From assembly GCA_964399535.1 (NCBI GenBank), contig CAYNRE010000009.1, positions 186,001 to 250,000 on the forward strand: 64,000 nt of DNA. The letters run 5' to 3'. Shown here one piece after another: positions 8,068-16,377 of this stretch. The stretch comes from CAYNRE01 sp964399535 (GTDB lineage: Bacteria > Planctomycetota > Planctomycetia > Pirellulales > CAYNRE01). Position 1 is the stretch's first letter, and each line of letters begins with the position of its first letter. The notes under the pieces were generated by a model. The model made no database searches, had not been told where the DNA came from, and was given only the letters and a program-made list of their open reading frames with translations. Both the position numbers and the translations under genes were made by a program.

Positions 8068-9171
8068 CTAGCTCGCCAGCAGTCGCGCGTACAACTGGGC
8101 GTAGCGCTCAATCATTCTACTCACCGAGAATTCGGTTTTCGCTCGAATTCGCGCCGCGGCGCTCATTCGGCTGGCCAAGTCCGGGTGATCCAATATGCGC
8201 TGCGCCTCGCGGGCCAGGGCGGCTCGATCCCCCACGGGGACCAACAGGCCGGTCTCGCCCGGCACCACCAGGTCGCGGTTCCCTGGAATGTTGGTCGCAA
8301 CCACGGGCAAACCCACGGCCATGGCCTCGAGAATGGCATTGGGCATGCCTTCATATTCGCTGGCCAGCCAGAGCAGATCGAAGTGAGGCAGCCACCGCGG
8401 CACGTCGCCGCGATGCCCGAGAAAATGTACCCGGTCTTCAATTCGCACCTGGCCGCGAAACTTCTCGAGCCGGGCTCGCTGCGGCCCATCACCCAGTATC
8501 ACCAGGTGCACATCGTTCCGCACCACCTTGAGCAGGTCGGCGGCCCAAATCAGGTCTTTCACGCGCTTTTGCGGCCACAACCGGCAGACCGCGCCGATCA
8601 ATCGCGACGAACTGGGAACCCCCAGCTCTCGGCATATCTCCTCGCGCGTGGCGTGCATCGCGGGGGGTGGCTCCACGGCATTGGGAATCACCTCGAACTT
8701 CTCGGCGGGCAACCCGTGAGCCACGTAAAAATCGCGGATCCCCGAGCTGTTCACCGCGATGCAATCGGTCCAGCGCGCCAAGTATCGATCGACCGCGAAT
8801 TCCCACCGGTTCTTCCACAGGTCGACGCAGCGCTCGCTGGCCACCACACGAGCAACGCGGGCCTGCCGGGCGGCCAGGCGGCCATAGGTGTTGCCGGCCA
8901 AGAGCCAGGTCTGCACCAGGTGGGGGCGAAACGTTCGCATCGTCCGCACCAATCGCGCCAAGGCGAGCGGGTCGATCTTGGCCCGCTTGCCGATCAGGGT
9001 CACCGGAATGCCGGCTTCGGCCAAGGGGCGCTCCAGCGGCCCTCCGCGGGTCAGCGCCACCACGCCCACCTCGAACTGGTCGCGAGGCAGACCCGTCGCC
9101 AAAAGCACCAGTTGCTTTTCGGCGCCCGATTGATCGAGCGAGGGCACGACGTGGAGTATCTTGCGGGGCAA
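8068..9171 (-). CDS. GT4-family glycosyltransferase
   Basis: 367 residues from a TTG at 9171 with AGGA 5 nt upstream; no ATG gives a better start. This is a GT-B fold: N-terminal Rossmann half beginning KILHVVPSLDQSGAEKQL (the Gly/Glu pattern typical of GT4), then a C-terminal donor half with the nucleotide-sugar motif EYEGMPNAILEAMAVGLPVV (the E-x7-E signature). There are no membrane segments, so it is a cytosolic or peripherally attached enzyme using a nucleotide-sugar donor. It follows the next GT4 gene by 87 bp and precedes the esterase gene. The donor and acceptor sugars cannot be predicted from sequence. Confidence 0.92.
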   Translation of the reverse strand: MPRKILHVVPSLDQSGAEKQLVLLATGLPRDQFEVGVVALTRGGPLERPLAEAGIPVTLIGKRAKIDPLALARLVRTMRTFRPHLVQTWLLAGNTYGRLAARQARVARVVASERCVDLWKNRWEFAVDRYLARWTDCIAVNSSGIRDFYVAHGLPAEKFEVIPNAVEPPPAMHATREEICRELGVPSSSRLIGAVCRLWPQKRVKDLIWAADLLKVVRNDVHLVILGDGPQRARLEKFRGQVRIEDRVHFLGHRGDVPRWLPHFDLLWLASEYEGMPNAILEAMAVGLPVVATNIPGNRDLVVPGETGLLVPVGDRAALAREAQRILDHPDLASRMSAAARIRAKTEFSVSRMIERYAQLYARLLAS

Positions 9172-9258
9172 GCTCGTCCTACTTCCTCTTGACGCGGCGG
9201 CCGCCGCGGCATGTCCTAGCCTGCCGTAAAGGTGATGGCCTTCAGCCTCCGGCCACGG

Positions 9259-10437
9259 CTATCGACCGGCGGCCGCCGTTAACCGGTCGAACAATTGTTG
9301 ATGCCGGTCGACCCACAAATCCAGCGAGTATTGCTGCTGCACCCGCCGGCGGGCCTGGTCGGCCCAGGCGCGGGCCAACTCGGTCTGACTAAAAACCCGT
9401 TTGATCGCCCCGGCCCAAGCCTCGATCTGCCCCGGAGGCACCACGAGCCCCTGGCGCTCGTGGTCCACCAAGGGGCGGTTGCCTGCAATATCGCTGGCCA
9501 CGACCGGCAAGGGGGCGGCCATCGCTTCGAGCAGCGCCAGCGACATTCCCTCTTCGTAGGAAGGTAACACAAACAGATCGGCCGCGGCCAGCGCGTCGTC
9601 GACGTGGTCGAAGTTGCCCGCCAACACCACCCGACCCGAAAGCCCCTGCGCCGCGATCTGCTCGCGCAGGGCAACTGCCGCGGGCCCCTCGCCCACCAAC
9701 CACAGCCGGGCCTGGGGGTCGCTCGCGTCGACCAGGCTCCAAGCCCGGACCAGGTCGTCCAGACCTTTGCGCGGGTCGAGCCGGCCGGTGTAAACCGCCA
9801 GCCGCGCCCCCGAGGGAAGTCGCAAATCGGGGTGCGACGCAGCCAGAGCCTGCCGGGCCGCGGCCTGGCCCTGCTCGGTCCGCTCCGCCGGCAAGGCAAC
9901 GCCGTTGGGAATGTAGTGAATCCGATCGCGCGGATAGCCGGCCGCCACTAGCTCTTGGCGAATCGCTTCGCTGGGCGCTACCAGGGCCGCGGCTCGCAGG
10001 CAACGCTGCTTGATCCACCGCCCCCCCAGGGCACTGAGTTGCCAGTGCACGTCGCCCGTGAGGCCGGCGCCCTCGGCGCGGAGTACCACGGGAATCCGCT
10101 GAGCGGCCGCCGCTCCGATCGCGGCGTAGGCGTCGTGCTTGAGCATCGACACGTAGAGCAGCCGGGTCTGGTCGGCGCCGCGGGCGATGGCCCGCTGCAA
10201 GCCCCGCACATACTGCCAGGTACCCAGAAAGCGGCGCCGCGATTGACCGATACGGTGCACTCGAATGCCTCGGTGCATCAAGTCCGCCGGCCACTGCCGC
10301 GACCAGCGGGCGGTAAACAACTCGACCGCTTCGCCCCGTACCACTAGTTCGGCGGCCAAGCTCTCCATGGCCCGCTCGGCCCCGCCAACCAGGGGCCAAA
10401 AACGTCGGGTGACAAGCACCAGCCGTCGGTCGCTCAA
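9259..10437 (-). CDS. GT4-family glycosyltransferase
   Basis: 392 residues from a TTG at 10437 that overlaps the hpt stop in a TTGA arrangement, implying translational coupling. The GT-B fold shows the N-terminal RFWPLVGGAERAMESLA glycine loop typical of GT4 acceptor domains, the hinge segment GRLDPRKGLDDLVRAW, and the donor-site motif SYEEGMSLALLEAMAAPLPV with both conserved Glu. It is similar in length to, but clearly diverged from, the neighbouring GT4 at 8068. Two consecutive GT4 enzymes plus an amidotransferase point to assembly of a surface glycan or exopolysaccharide repeat unit. Confidence 0.92.
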   Translation of the reverse strand: MSDRRLVLVTRRFWPLVGGAERAMESLAAELVVRGEAVELFTARWSRQWPADLMHRGIRVHRIGQSRRRFLGTWQYVRGLQRAIARGADQTRLLYVSMLKHDAYAAIGAAAAQRIPVVLRAEGAGLTGDVHWQLSALGGRWIKQRCLRAAALVAPSEAIRQELVAAGYPRDRIHYIPNGVALPAERTEQGQAAARQALAASHPDLRLPSGARLAVYTGRLDPRKGLDDLVRAWSLVDASDPQARLWLVGEGPAAVALREQIAAQGLSGRVVLAGNFDHVDDALAAADLFVLPSYEEGMSLALLEAMAAPLPVVASDIAGNRPLVDHERQGLVVPPGQIEAWAGAIKRVFSQTELARAWADQARRRVQQQYSLDLWVDRHQQLFDRLTAAAGR

Positions 10438-11015
10438 CCGCCGTGCTCCTCGCTGGGCAACCTAGCTCGGCAGTCGCCCCGGGGCCGCTCGTGCGAGCCT
10501 AACTCGGCTTGATCCAGCGCGGCCAGATACGGCAGATTGCGGTAGGCGTCGTCGTAATCCATGCCGTAGCCCACGACGAACACGTCGGGAATCTCGAACC
10601 CCACGAAATCGGGACGCATCACCACCTCGGCCCGGCCCTGCTTTTTCAGCAGCACCAACGAACGAATCGCAATCGGCCCCAGGTCGTCGACCTGTTGGAT
10701 CAACGTGGCCAGCGTGTGTCCGGTGTCGAAAATGTCGTCGACGATCAAAACCCGATGACCGCGAATGTCGGGCATCAGGTCGATCGAGACGTTTACGGGG
10801 CCCCCGCGGGTTACGGCGCCCCGGTAGCTGCTGGCTTGGATCAACCCGATTCGCTGGGGCATGTTTAATTGGCGGACTAAGTCCGCCAACAGAATCACGC
10901 TGCCGGTTAAGACCCCGATGATCGTGAGCGGCTGCTGGCCATGTTCCTCGTTGATCTGCGCAGCCAGCTCGGCTACGCGCTGGCGAATCTCCGCTTCCGT
11001 GAGCAGCGTCTGCAC
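10434..11015 (-). CDS. hpt: Hypoxanthine phosphoribosyltransferase
   Basis: 193 residues from a GTG at 11015. Type I phosphoribosyltransferase: the N-terminal PPi-loop region LTGSVILLADLVR, substrate-loop segment ASSYRGAVT, and the PRPP-binding motif VLIVDDIFDTGHTL at 89-102 with both Asp. The C-terminal part has the purine-contact region DFVGFEIPDVFVVGYGMDY. It salvages hypoxanthine or guanine to IMP or GMP in the cytosol. There is a roughly 18-residue Arg-rich tail beyond the usual end. It shares 4 bp with the downstream glycosyltransferase gene, so the purine gene heads the glycan operon, an odd but clear arrangement. Confidence 0.95.
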   Translation of the reverse strand: MQTLLTEAEIRQRVAELAAQINEEHGQQPLTIIGVLTGSVILLADLVRQLNMPQRIGLIQASSYRGAVTRGGPVNVSIDLMPDIRGHRVLIVDDIFDTGHTLATLIQQVDDLGPIAIRSLVLLKKQGRAEVVMRPDFVGFEIPDVFVVGYGMDYDDAYRNLPYLAALDQAELGSHERPRGDCRARLPSEEHGG

Positions 11016-11289
11016 GGCCGTCCCCGTCGCTCGAAACCACCTTGCTCCCTGGGGCCGGTGCAGCCCCCCGCTCGCCGGCCGCCCCGCCGGATTGTTCCCG
11101 AATTCACGGTGACTGTCCAGCGGGTTGTCGGAGCGGTCTCCAGGGTTCGACGGGCCGCCCTACCACCCAGGAGACTGGGCCCTCCGCGCGTGGCTGCCCG
11201 CTGTTCAGGCGGCCAAAGGGTGGCTAGACTCTTCGGGCAAGCGATTGAATGCTTGCTCGTACCGTTCGGCTCGTGAGCGACCCGTGCCC

Positions 11290-12033
11290 ATGCCTGGAGT
11301 TTGGCAAACGCTTGAGCTCGCCGGGCATCCCTGCGACTGGTTTGAGCCGGCTGAGCTCAATCCGCATGGCTATGCGGTCATCTACCTGCATGGCGTCCAC
11401 TTGCAGCGCCTGGTCGACCAGCCGGCGTTTTCGCAAGAGTTCGACCGCCATGGTCTGCGCTGCCTGGCGCCGATGACCGGCCCGACCTGGTGGACTGACC
11501 GAGTATCGTCGGCGTTCGATTCTCGTTTCAGCCCCGAGCGTTACTTGCTCGACCAGGTGCTGGCCTGGATTCGCGACGAGTGGCAAACTCAGCCGCCCCG
11601 CATCGGCTTATTGGGCACAAACATGGGGGGCCAAGGCGCTTTGCGGCTGGCCTTCAAACATCCCAATACCTTTCCCGTGGTGGCGGGCATTTCGCCGGCG
11701 ATCGATTACCAATGGCGAATGCGCGAGGGGGATGAGGTGCTCTACGAGTTGTATCCCGACGAAGAAGCCGCCCGGCAAGATACGGCCACGCTCCACGTGC
11801 ATCCGCTCAACTGGCCGCGAAACATCTGGTTTGGCTGCGACCCGGCCGATTTACGCTGGCACGAAAGCGCCGAGCGGCTGCGGACCAAGCTCTATGCCCT
11901 GGGAATCCCCCACCAGGTCGATCTGGAAACCACGGGGGGCGGGCACGGCTTTGGGTACTATAGTCGCATGGCTCCAGCAGCCATCGGGTTCCTGGCCCAG
12001 CGGCTCGAGCAGGAGCGAATGCGCGTACCCTAA
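11290..12033 (+). CDS. Esterase-D-fold protein lacking the nucleophilic serine
   Basis: 247 residues from the ATG at 11290; GTG at 11284 is an alternative and neither has a strong ribosome site. The alpha/beta-hydrolase fold of the esterase-D/S-formylglutathione hydrolase type is clear from IYLHGVH near the N-terminus, the elbow, ISPAIDY after it, FGCDPADLRWH in the acid position and TTGGGHGFGYY carrying the histidine. The elbow reads GTNMGGQGALRL (109-120), with Asn111 where the family has Ser; the codon is AAC. Without Ser the classical ester hydrolysis cannot run, so it may be a binding or chaperone-like pseudoenzyme, or use another chemistry. Cytoplasmic, with no signal peptide, transcribed divergently from hpt. 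Confidence 0.85.
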   Translation: MPGVWQTLELAGHPCDWFEPAELNPHGYAVIYLHGVHLQRLVDQPAFSQEFDRHGLRCLAPMTGPTWWTDRVSSAFDSRFSPERYLLDQVLAWIRDEWQTQPPRIGLLGTNMGGQGALRLAFKHPNTFPVVAGISPAIDYQWRMREGDEVLYELYPDEEAARQDTATLHVHPLNWPRNIWFGCDPADLRWHESAERLRTKLYALGIPHQVDLETTGGGHGFGYYSRMAPAAIGFLAQRLEQERMRVP

Positions 12034-12103
12034 GCGATTGCGGAAGGTCCGACTTCGCCGGCCCGTTGCTTCACCGGCTACTAACGACGCGGAGAAACTT
12101 GTT

Positions 12104-13069
12104 ATGCGCCTGGGAAATGGCCGATGGGCCCGCAAAGCCCTGCTGGTGAGCTTGCTGTTGGGATCGCTCTTCGACCGCGCGGGGGCCGGCGATGAGCCAA
12201 AGACCGAACCAATTCGAGTCATTTCGTACAACGTGCAGTTCTTGCCCGGCATCGCTTCGATCGCCAACCGCCGCAAACAGCCCCGCTACCGCGCCGAGCG
12301 GCTCGGCCAGCTGCTGGCCGACTACGACGTGGTCGCCTTGAACGAGGTGTTCGAAGCCAAGCCGCGCGAAACGATTCTGGCGGGTCTTCGAGCCGCTTGG
12401 GGCCCCGCCTATCAGGCCGTTGCCATTACGGCTCCCGACGACGGCCGATTCAACGGCGGGCTGGCTATCGCCACGCGGCTGGTGCTTGTGGAGTCGAACG
12501 AAACCTTGTTTTCCCAGGGCAGCTCAAAAGAAAAATACGGCGTCTTCGCCGATGGCTTCGCGGCCAAGGGGGTGCTGCACGCGCGGCTGCGCCGGCCCCA
12601 GGACGGCCCCGAGACCTGGCTCGACGTGTTCTGCACTCACCTGGAGAGCAAAGACGACGACGTGCGAGCGGTGCAGTATCGCGAGTTGGCAGACTTTGTC
12701 CGCCAACACTCCTCGCCCAAGAACCCGCTGCTCATCGTGGGCGACATGAACACCCGCGGCAACGAAGACGATCTGGCCAATCCGCAATCGGCCTACCACC
12801 GGATGCTGTCGATTTACCAGGCCGGCCGCGGCGAAGCACCGCTCCGCGATGCCTGGGTCGTGGCGGGCGAGGGCCCTGGCGGCACCGGAGACCAGGAGGA
12901 TAGCGAAGACGGCGGGAACCGTATCGACTACCAGTTTTATTCCGCGCCCCTGGGGGCCGAAGACCGCTTTCGACCCCAGCGCGTGATCGTCAATCGATTC
13001 CTCGACCCGCGCACCGTGGCCCTCTCCGACCACAACGCCGTGGAGGCCGAATACATCTGGCAACCCTAG
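12104..13069 (+). CDS. Secreted endonuclease/exonuclease/phosphatase-family hydrolase
   Basis: 321 residues from the ATG at 12104 with GGAG 9 nt upstream. A signal peptide (ALLVSLLLGSLFDRAGAG) precedes the EEP fold: strand 1 ISYNVQFLPG with the metal-ligand Asn, LNEVFE with the metal-ligand Glu, THLESKDD with the catalytic His, GDMNTRGNEDD with Asp and Asn, IDYQFYS, and the terminal SDHNAVEAEY with the catalytic Asp-His. All expected residues are present, so an active Mg-dependent phosphodiesterase or sphingomyelinase-like enzyme outside the cytoplasm is likely. The substrate (nucleic acid, phosphoinositide or sphingomyelin) cannot be told from sequence. It lies 70 bp downstream of the esterase-fold gene on the same strand. 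Confidence 0.88.
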   Translation: MRLGNGRWARKALLVSLLLGSLFDRAGAGDEPKTEPIRVISYNVQFLPGIASIANRRKQPRYRAERLGQLLADYDVVALNEVFEAKPRETILAGLRAAWGPAYQAVAITAPDDGRFNGGLAIATRLVLVESNETLFSQGSSKEKYGVFADGFAAKGVLHARLRRPQDGPETWLDVFCTHLESKDDDVRAVQYRELADFVRQHSSPKNPLLIVGDMNTRGNEDDLANPQSAYHRMLSIYQAGRGEAPLRDAWVVAGEGPGGTGDQEDSEDGGNRIDYQFYSAPLGAEDRFRPQRVIVNRFLDPRTVALSDHNAVEAEYIWQP

Positions 13070-13336
13070 AAAGGCTAAGCGAGGTTTCCCCCCCGGTTTC
13101 AACTTTCAACTTGGCGCCGGCGGCTTCGTCGCTCGTAGCCGAACGTGCGGGAAACCGCCGACCGCCGTCGGCAAAAGGAAGCACCTCGTTTTCGGCCGGT
13201 TTTCTCGTGGATTTCTTCAATCCTTCATTCCGCGAGACTTCGATTACAGACCCCTCGGGTATAAATCCGACCCCCAAGGATAGCGGACGCGCCGCGGAGA
13301 GCCGGGTGCCCGGGCCAGCGCTTCCGCCAATCGCGC

Positions 13337-13366
13337 TTGACCCGCACCAAGCCCGCTGCATACGAT
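13337..13366 (+). promoter_or_regulatory. Sigma-70-like promoter for the structured RNA unit
   Basis: TTGACC (13337-13342), an 18-bp spacer and TACGAT (13361-13366). Transcription would start around 13373. It is the best -35/-10 pair in the 608-bp gap between the EEP gene and the convergent aminotransferase gene. Confidence 0.5.
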
Positions 13367-13479
13367 GCGCTGAGACGTGTGTGCCGGGGGGAACGTGCTC
13401 CCGGCTCGGCTAGAGTCTCCCGGCCGCGTTGCTGGACATGGCCCGGAGAGTGTCTCTCTAGAGGAAGGAGGTGATCCAG

Positions 13480-13512
13480 ATGTGTAGTGGTGACCAGAGG
13501 CGGTTTGCTTAA
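13480..13512 (+). CDS. Possible 10-residue peptide with extreme Shine-Dalgarno
   Basis: ATG at 13480 to TAA at 13510-13512 encodes MCSGDQRRFA. Its GGAGG lies 8 nt upstream inside a 13-nt perfect match to the 16S tail, far stronger than any other ribosome site in this window. The last four codons fall in the outer stem of the predicted RNA fold, so translation and folding would compete. Whether a peptide is made, or the site simply captures ribosomes, cannot be decided here. Confidence 0.35.
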   Translation: MCSGDQRRFA

Positions 13513-13595
13513 AAGCAGCCGACGGGTTGCCGAGGTTTCCTCTCTCTGGAAAGGAAGCCGAAAGCAGACCGCCACCTTCGTAAGTGAACGATTCG

Positions 13596-13637
13596 GGACC
13601 GGCCGGGAGAACGTGTTTTCCCGGCCGGTCCTTTTTT
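13596..13637 (+). terminator. 17-bp intrinsic terminator
   Basis: The left arm 13596-13612 pairs with the right arm 13615-13631 over 17 bp (13 perfect G+C-rich pairs beginning GGACCGGCC, then four more with one G-U), with a 2-nt loop and six T at 13632-13637. It ends the structured RNA unit. It lies 40 bp before the stop of the convergent aminotransferase gene. Confidence 0.92.
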
Positions 13638-13677
13638 GCGCCGCGACAGGCACCACCCAGCCGAGCAAGGGGCCGGG

Positions 13678-14940
13678 CTACACCGAGTAGGGCGCTGTCA
13701 GGCGGTACTGCGGATGCCGGGCCAGGTATTGGGCCACCCGGTCGGTCCGGGACCAGGCCAGGGGCAGGAATTCGATGGCCTGCTGCAGCCGGTCGTTCGG
13801 TTCGGCGCAACTCAGGCGCAGGAAGCCGGCCCCCGCTTCGCCGAAACACTCGCCCCCCAAGCAGGCGACCCCCAACCGATCGTCGGCCCCTTCCAGCAGA
13901 TACATGGCCAACCCATGCGTGGTCAGCCCCAAGCGGTTGGCGATCGCCGCCACATTGGGAAACACGTAAAAGGTTCCGCCAGGATCCAGGCAGCGAACCC
14001 CCTCGATCTGGTTCAGGCCGCGCACCAGTAACTCAACCTTCTCGCGAAAGAGCTGCATCGTTTCGTCGCGTTCGGCGTTGTCCAAATCCAGGGCCGCGGC
14101 GCCGGCCAACTGGGCCATCGGGGGCACGCAAGAGAGCGATGAGTTGATCAGCTTGGCCAGCATGGCAGCCGTTTCCGCGCTGCTCACGGCGAAGCCCAGC
14201 CGCCAGCCGCTCATGCTGTACGACTTGCTGAAGGTGTAGGCCGCCACGCACTGCTCGAACATGCCCGGGAATTCCAAAAGGGTGTGGTGCCTGCCCCGCC
14301 ACACCATGCGGTCGTAGGGCTCGTCGCTGAGCACCATCACGTCGCGTCCCCGGATCAGGTCGGCCAGGCCGGCCAGGTCGTCGCGCGTGGCGACACCTCC
14401 CGTGGGATTGTGAGGGCTGTTGAGAAAAATGGCCTTCGGCCGCTCATCCTGCTTAAGGAATCGCTCCACGTCGTCCAGGTTGGGTCGGAAATCGCGCGCT
14501 TGCTTCAAGTTCGACAACACCACGCGAGCCTGCCGCCGCGCCAGGTTGGGCAGATACGTGGGGAAATAAGGGCTGAATACCAGCACCCCGTCGCCCGGAT
14601 CGAGAAAGGCCTCGCAGAACAACAGCTCGAACACCTTGGCCCCCGGGCCCACCACGACCTGGTCGGCCTGGGTGCTCAATCCATATTCGCGATTCACGAA
14701 CCGGCTGGCCGCGGCCCGCAGCTCGGGCAACCCGGCCGAGGGGCAGTAATGCGATTGGTCCTCTTCGATCGCCCGGATGCCCGCCGCCTTGGCCGCGCGG
14801 GTCGAGGGAAACGGGCTATCGCCGATCTCCAGCTCGATCACCTCTTTGCCCTGCGCCTTGAGCGACTTGGCGACCGCCAACACGTTGAAGGCCGTTTCCA
14901 CGGTCACGTTGCTGGCAAACTGGCTGAATCCAACAGGCAT
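13678..14940 (-). CDS. PLP-dependent class I/II aminotransferase
   Basis: 420 residues from the ATG at 14940. Fold type I aminotransferase: ELEIGDSPFPST near the N-terminus, SHYCPSAGLPELR (substrate and phosphate loop), NSPHNPTGG with the conserved Asn, LSDEPYDRM with the PLP-contacting Asp and Tyr, the Schiff-base Lys in TFSKSYSMSGWRLG, and a C-terminal Arg in LRLSCAEPND that binds the substrate carboxylate. All key residues are present. The family includes aspartate and aromatic aminotransferases; the exact amino acid cannot be fixed. Cytosolic. Its 3' end faces the RNA unit terminator, and the 247-residue gene lies 99 bp upstream on the same strand. Confidence 0.93.
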   Translation of the reverse strand: MPVGFSQFASNVTVETAFNVLAVAKSLKAQGKEVIELEIGDSPFPSTRAAKAAGIRAIEEDQSHYCPSAGLPELRAAASRFVNREYGLSTQADQVVVGPGAKVFELLFCEAFLDPGDGVLVFSPYFPTYLPNLARRQARVVLSNLKQARDFRPNLDDVERFLKQDERPKAIFLNSPHNPTGGVATRDDLAGLADLIRGRDVMVLSDEPYDRMVWRGRHHTLLEFPGMFEQCVAAYTFSKSYSMSGWRLGFAVSSAETAAMLAKLINSSLSCVPPMAQLAGAAALDLDNAERDETMQLFREKVELLVRGLNQIEGVRCLDPGGTFYVFPNVAAIANRLGLTTHGLAMYLLEGADDRLGVACLGGECFGEAGAGFLRLSCAEPNDRLQQAIEFLPLAWSRTDRVAQYLARHPQYRLTAPYSV

Positions 14941-15039
14941 GAAATCCCCTCACGGAAACTACCACGAACGCCCGGCCCGAGCGCCTCACCCGGCTGGCTG
15001 GGGGCCGCTTGGGGGCAGGGCCCCACGATTCGGTCGCTG

Positions 15040-15783
15040 TTACTTGGTGGCGATGGTCCGCGCCAGCGGGCGCAGCACTTGTTCGACCACGTAATGGTCG
15101 ACCATTTCACGGCATACTTGCGTCAACCGCTGCAGCATGGCCTCGAAGGTCATGCGTGTCGGCAGGCTGCCGTATTGGCGAGCCGTGAGATAAACACTGA
15201 GTTGTTCCTCGGGAAATTCGCCGGTGCGCACCTGGAAGGCGTTGGTCCGGGTTTCGATCGAGAGCCGGCACTGCACCCGGCAGTCTTCGTCCAGCGCCAG
15301 CGTGACCGAGGGTTCGTAGTTAATGACACTCGCCCCCGGCACTTCCAGAAACCGCTCCAGCGCGGGGCTCAGGCCCAGCGCTTCGGCAACCAATTGGTTG
15401 TGATTCCCCCGGTAGGTGAAGTCGAAACCGAACAACAAATCGAGCGCTTCGCAATCCAACGGGCTCACCGCCAACAAAGGGGGCGATAGCTCGAGCACCA
15501 GTTGATGTTGCTCCAGGGCCGACTCGAACGATTCGGGATTGACCTGGCCCGAACAAATGCGCCGCGGTTCGATCGTGGCCCAGCGGTAGTGCCCCCGATC
15601 CTTGTCCTCTTCGAGCACGAAGTCGCCCTTGTCGCGGCAATAGAAATTCCGCATCGTGGGGTACTTCTTCTGAATCTGCTCGAAGTAGTGCAGCACGGTC
15701 TCCCGATTGCTGGGCAGCTCCATCTCCGTGCTGAGATTCATGTTCACATAGAAGTCGTCGCACAGTGAGCTGTACCGATTCAT
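15040..15783 (-). CDS. Conserved-looking cytoplasmic protein of unknown function
   Basis: 247 residues from the ATG at 15783. A globular alpha/beta protein without signal peptide or membrane segment. It has an N-terminal region rich in aromatic residues (YSSLCDDFYVNMNLSTEMEL), a middle region with LELSPPLLAVSPLDCEALDLL and an acidic beta segment SVTLALDEDCRVQCRLSIE, and a helical C-terminus (MTFEAMLQRLTQVCREMVDHY). No catalytic or binding motif is recognised. The 99-bp gap to the aminotransferase gene suggests co-transcription, but a functional link is not shown. Confidence 0.8.
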   Translation of the reverse strand: MNRYSSLCDDFYVNMNLSTEMELPSNRETVLHYFEQIQKKYPTMRNFYCRDKGDFVLEEDKDRGHYRWATIEPRRICSGQVNPESFESALEQHQLVLELSPPLLAVSPLDCEALDLLFGFDFTYRGNHNQLVAEALGLSPALERFLEVPGASVINYEPSVTLALDEDCRVQCRLSIETRTNAFQVRTGEFPEEQLSVYLTARQYGSLPTRMTFEAMLQRLTQVCREMVDHYVVEQVLRPLARTIATK

Positions 15784-16377
15784 CGGTTCGTAAATCCTTC
15801 TCGGGCAACAGCGGGCCTGGCGCCCCAGCGCAGGGAAAGGCTCCGCTCGCGGAACTCGATCAGGGAAGATGCTCCTGGCCCGGCGCTCGACCTCGCTCGC
15901 CTGCTGGCCCGCATCGCGTTCATCCGGCTCTCAGGTTGAGAGAGGCGCCTCGTTGCGCGCCTCGGCAGTCGAAGCGCCGCTGGCCAGTACGCCCTGCGCC
16001 AGTCGGTAAGCCCGGTAGGTCGGTTATGGTTCGGTGGCCCGCCAGGCGGCGGCTGGCCGACCGGCTGGCACGCCGTATAGCGTTCCAACGCCTTTCCAGC
16101 GGGGCAGGCCAGCGCCACGAGCTTATGCTCCACGGACCCCTAAGGCCAAGGCCCCACAGCCCTTCGGCACGAGCCCGCTGCACAACCCTACTTCCTATCG
16201 ATCGGTTAGTATAGAATCGGTCGGCGCGGAGTGTCAAAGATCGGGCTCGGGGTTGGCCGGCTCCTGCGATGCACACCCCGGCTCGGTTCGCAACTCCGCG
16301 GGCCCTTTGCGCGGCCGGGGTACCGCTGGCTGTATTCCGCCCGTCGCGTGTCGACCAATTCAGAGGAGGAACCACGC
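15784..16377. other. Gap of 594 bp between divergent genes
   Basis: No supported gene. The only feature seen is an A+T-rich stretch around 16200-16217 (TTAGTATAGAAT) that could be a -10 region for the downstream repair gene, but there is no matching -35 at a normal distance. Confidence 0.4.

Larger units (their letters stand above)
13373..13637 (+). ncRNA. Candidate structured RNA with 16S-complementary segment
   Basis: This is a predicted transcript from about 13373 to the terminator. It contains GCCGGGGG/CTCCCGGC near the 5' end, then AAGGAGGTGATCC (13465-13477), an exact 13-nt complement of the conserved 16S rRNA 3' tail, then a predicted three-way junction: outer stem GGCGGTTTGCT/AGCAGACCGCC (13499-13509 with 13563-13573, 11 bp, one G-U), inner hairpins GCAGCC/GGTTGC (13515-13530) and GGTTTCC/GGAAGCC (13534-13559). 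CCACCTT just after the outer stem could partly mask the GGAGG core. It ends in a 17-bp terminator. It is not tRNA, SRP, 6S or RNase P RNA by any motif I can see. It could be a free regulatory RNA or an mRNA for the 10-codon ORF inside it. Confidence 0.55.

Noticed and set aside
13440..13600. SRP RNA, tmRNA or RNase P RNA at the structured RNA locus
   Set aside because: The short AAGCAGCC and GGAAGG words resemble SRP RNA, but there is no conserved SRP apical loop, no tRNA-like end for tmRNA and no RNase P core. The stem order is different.
16065..16082. Second sigma-54 promoter (TGGCACG)
   Set aside because: TGGCACG is present but the -12 GC is not at the right spacing.
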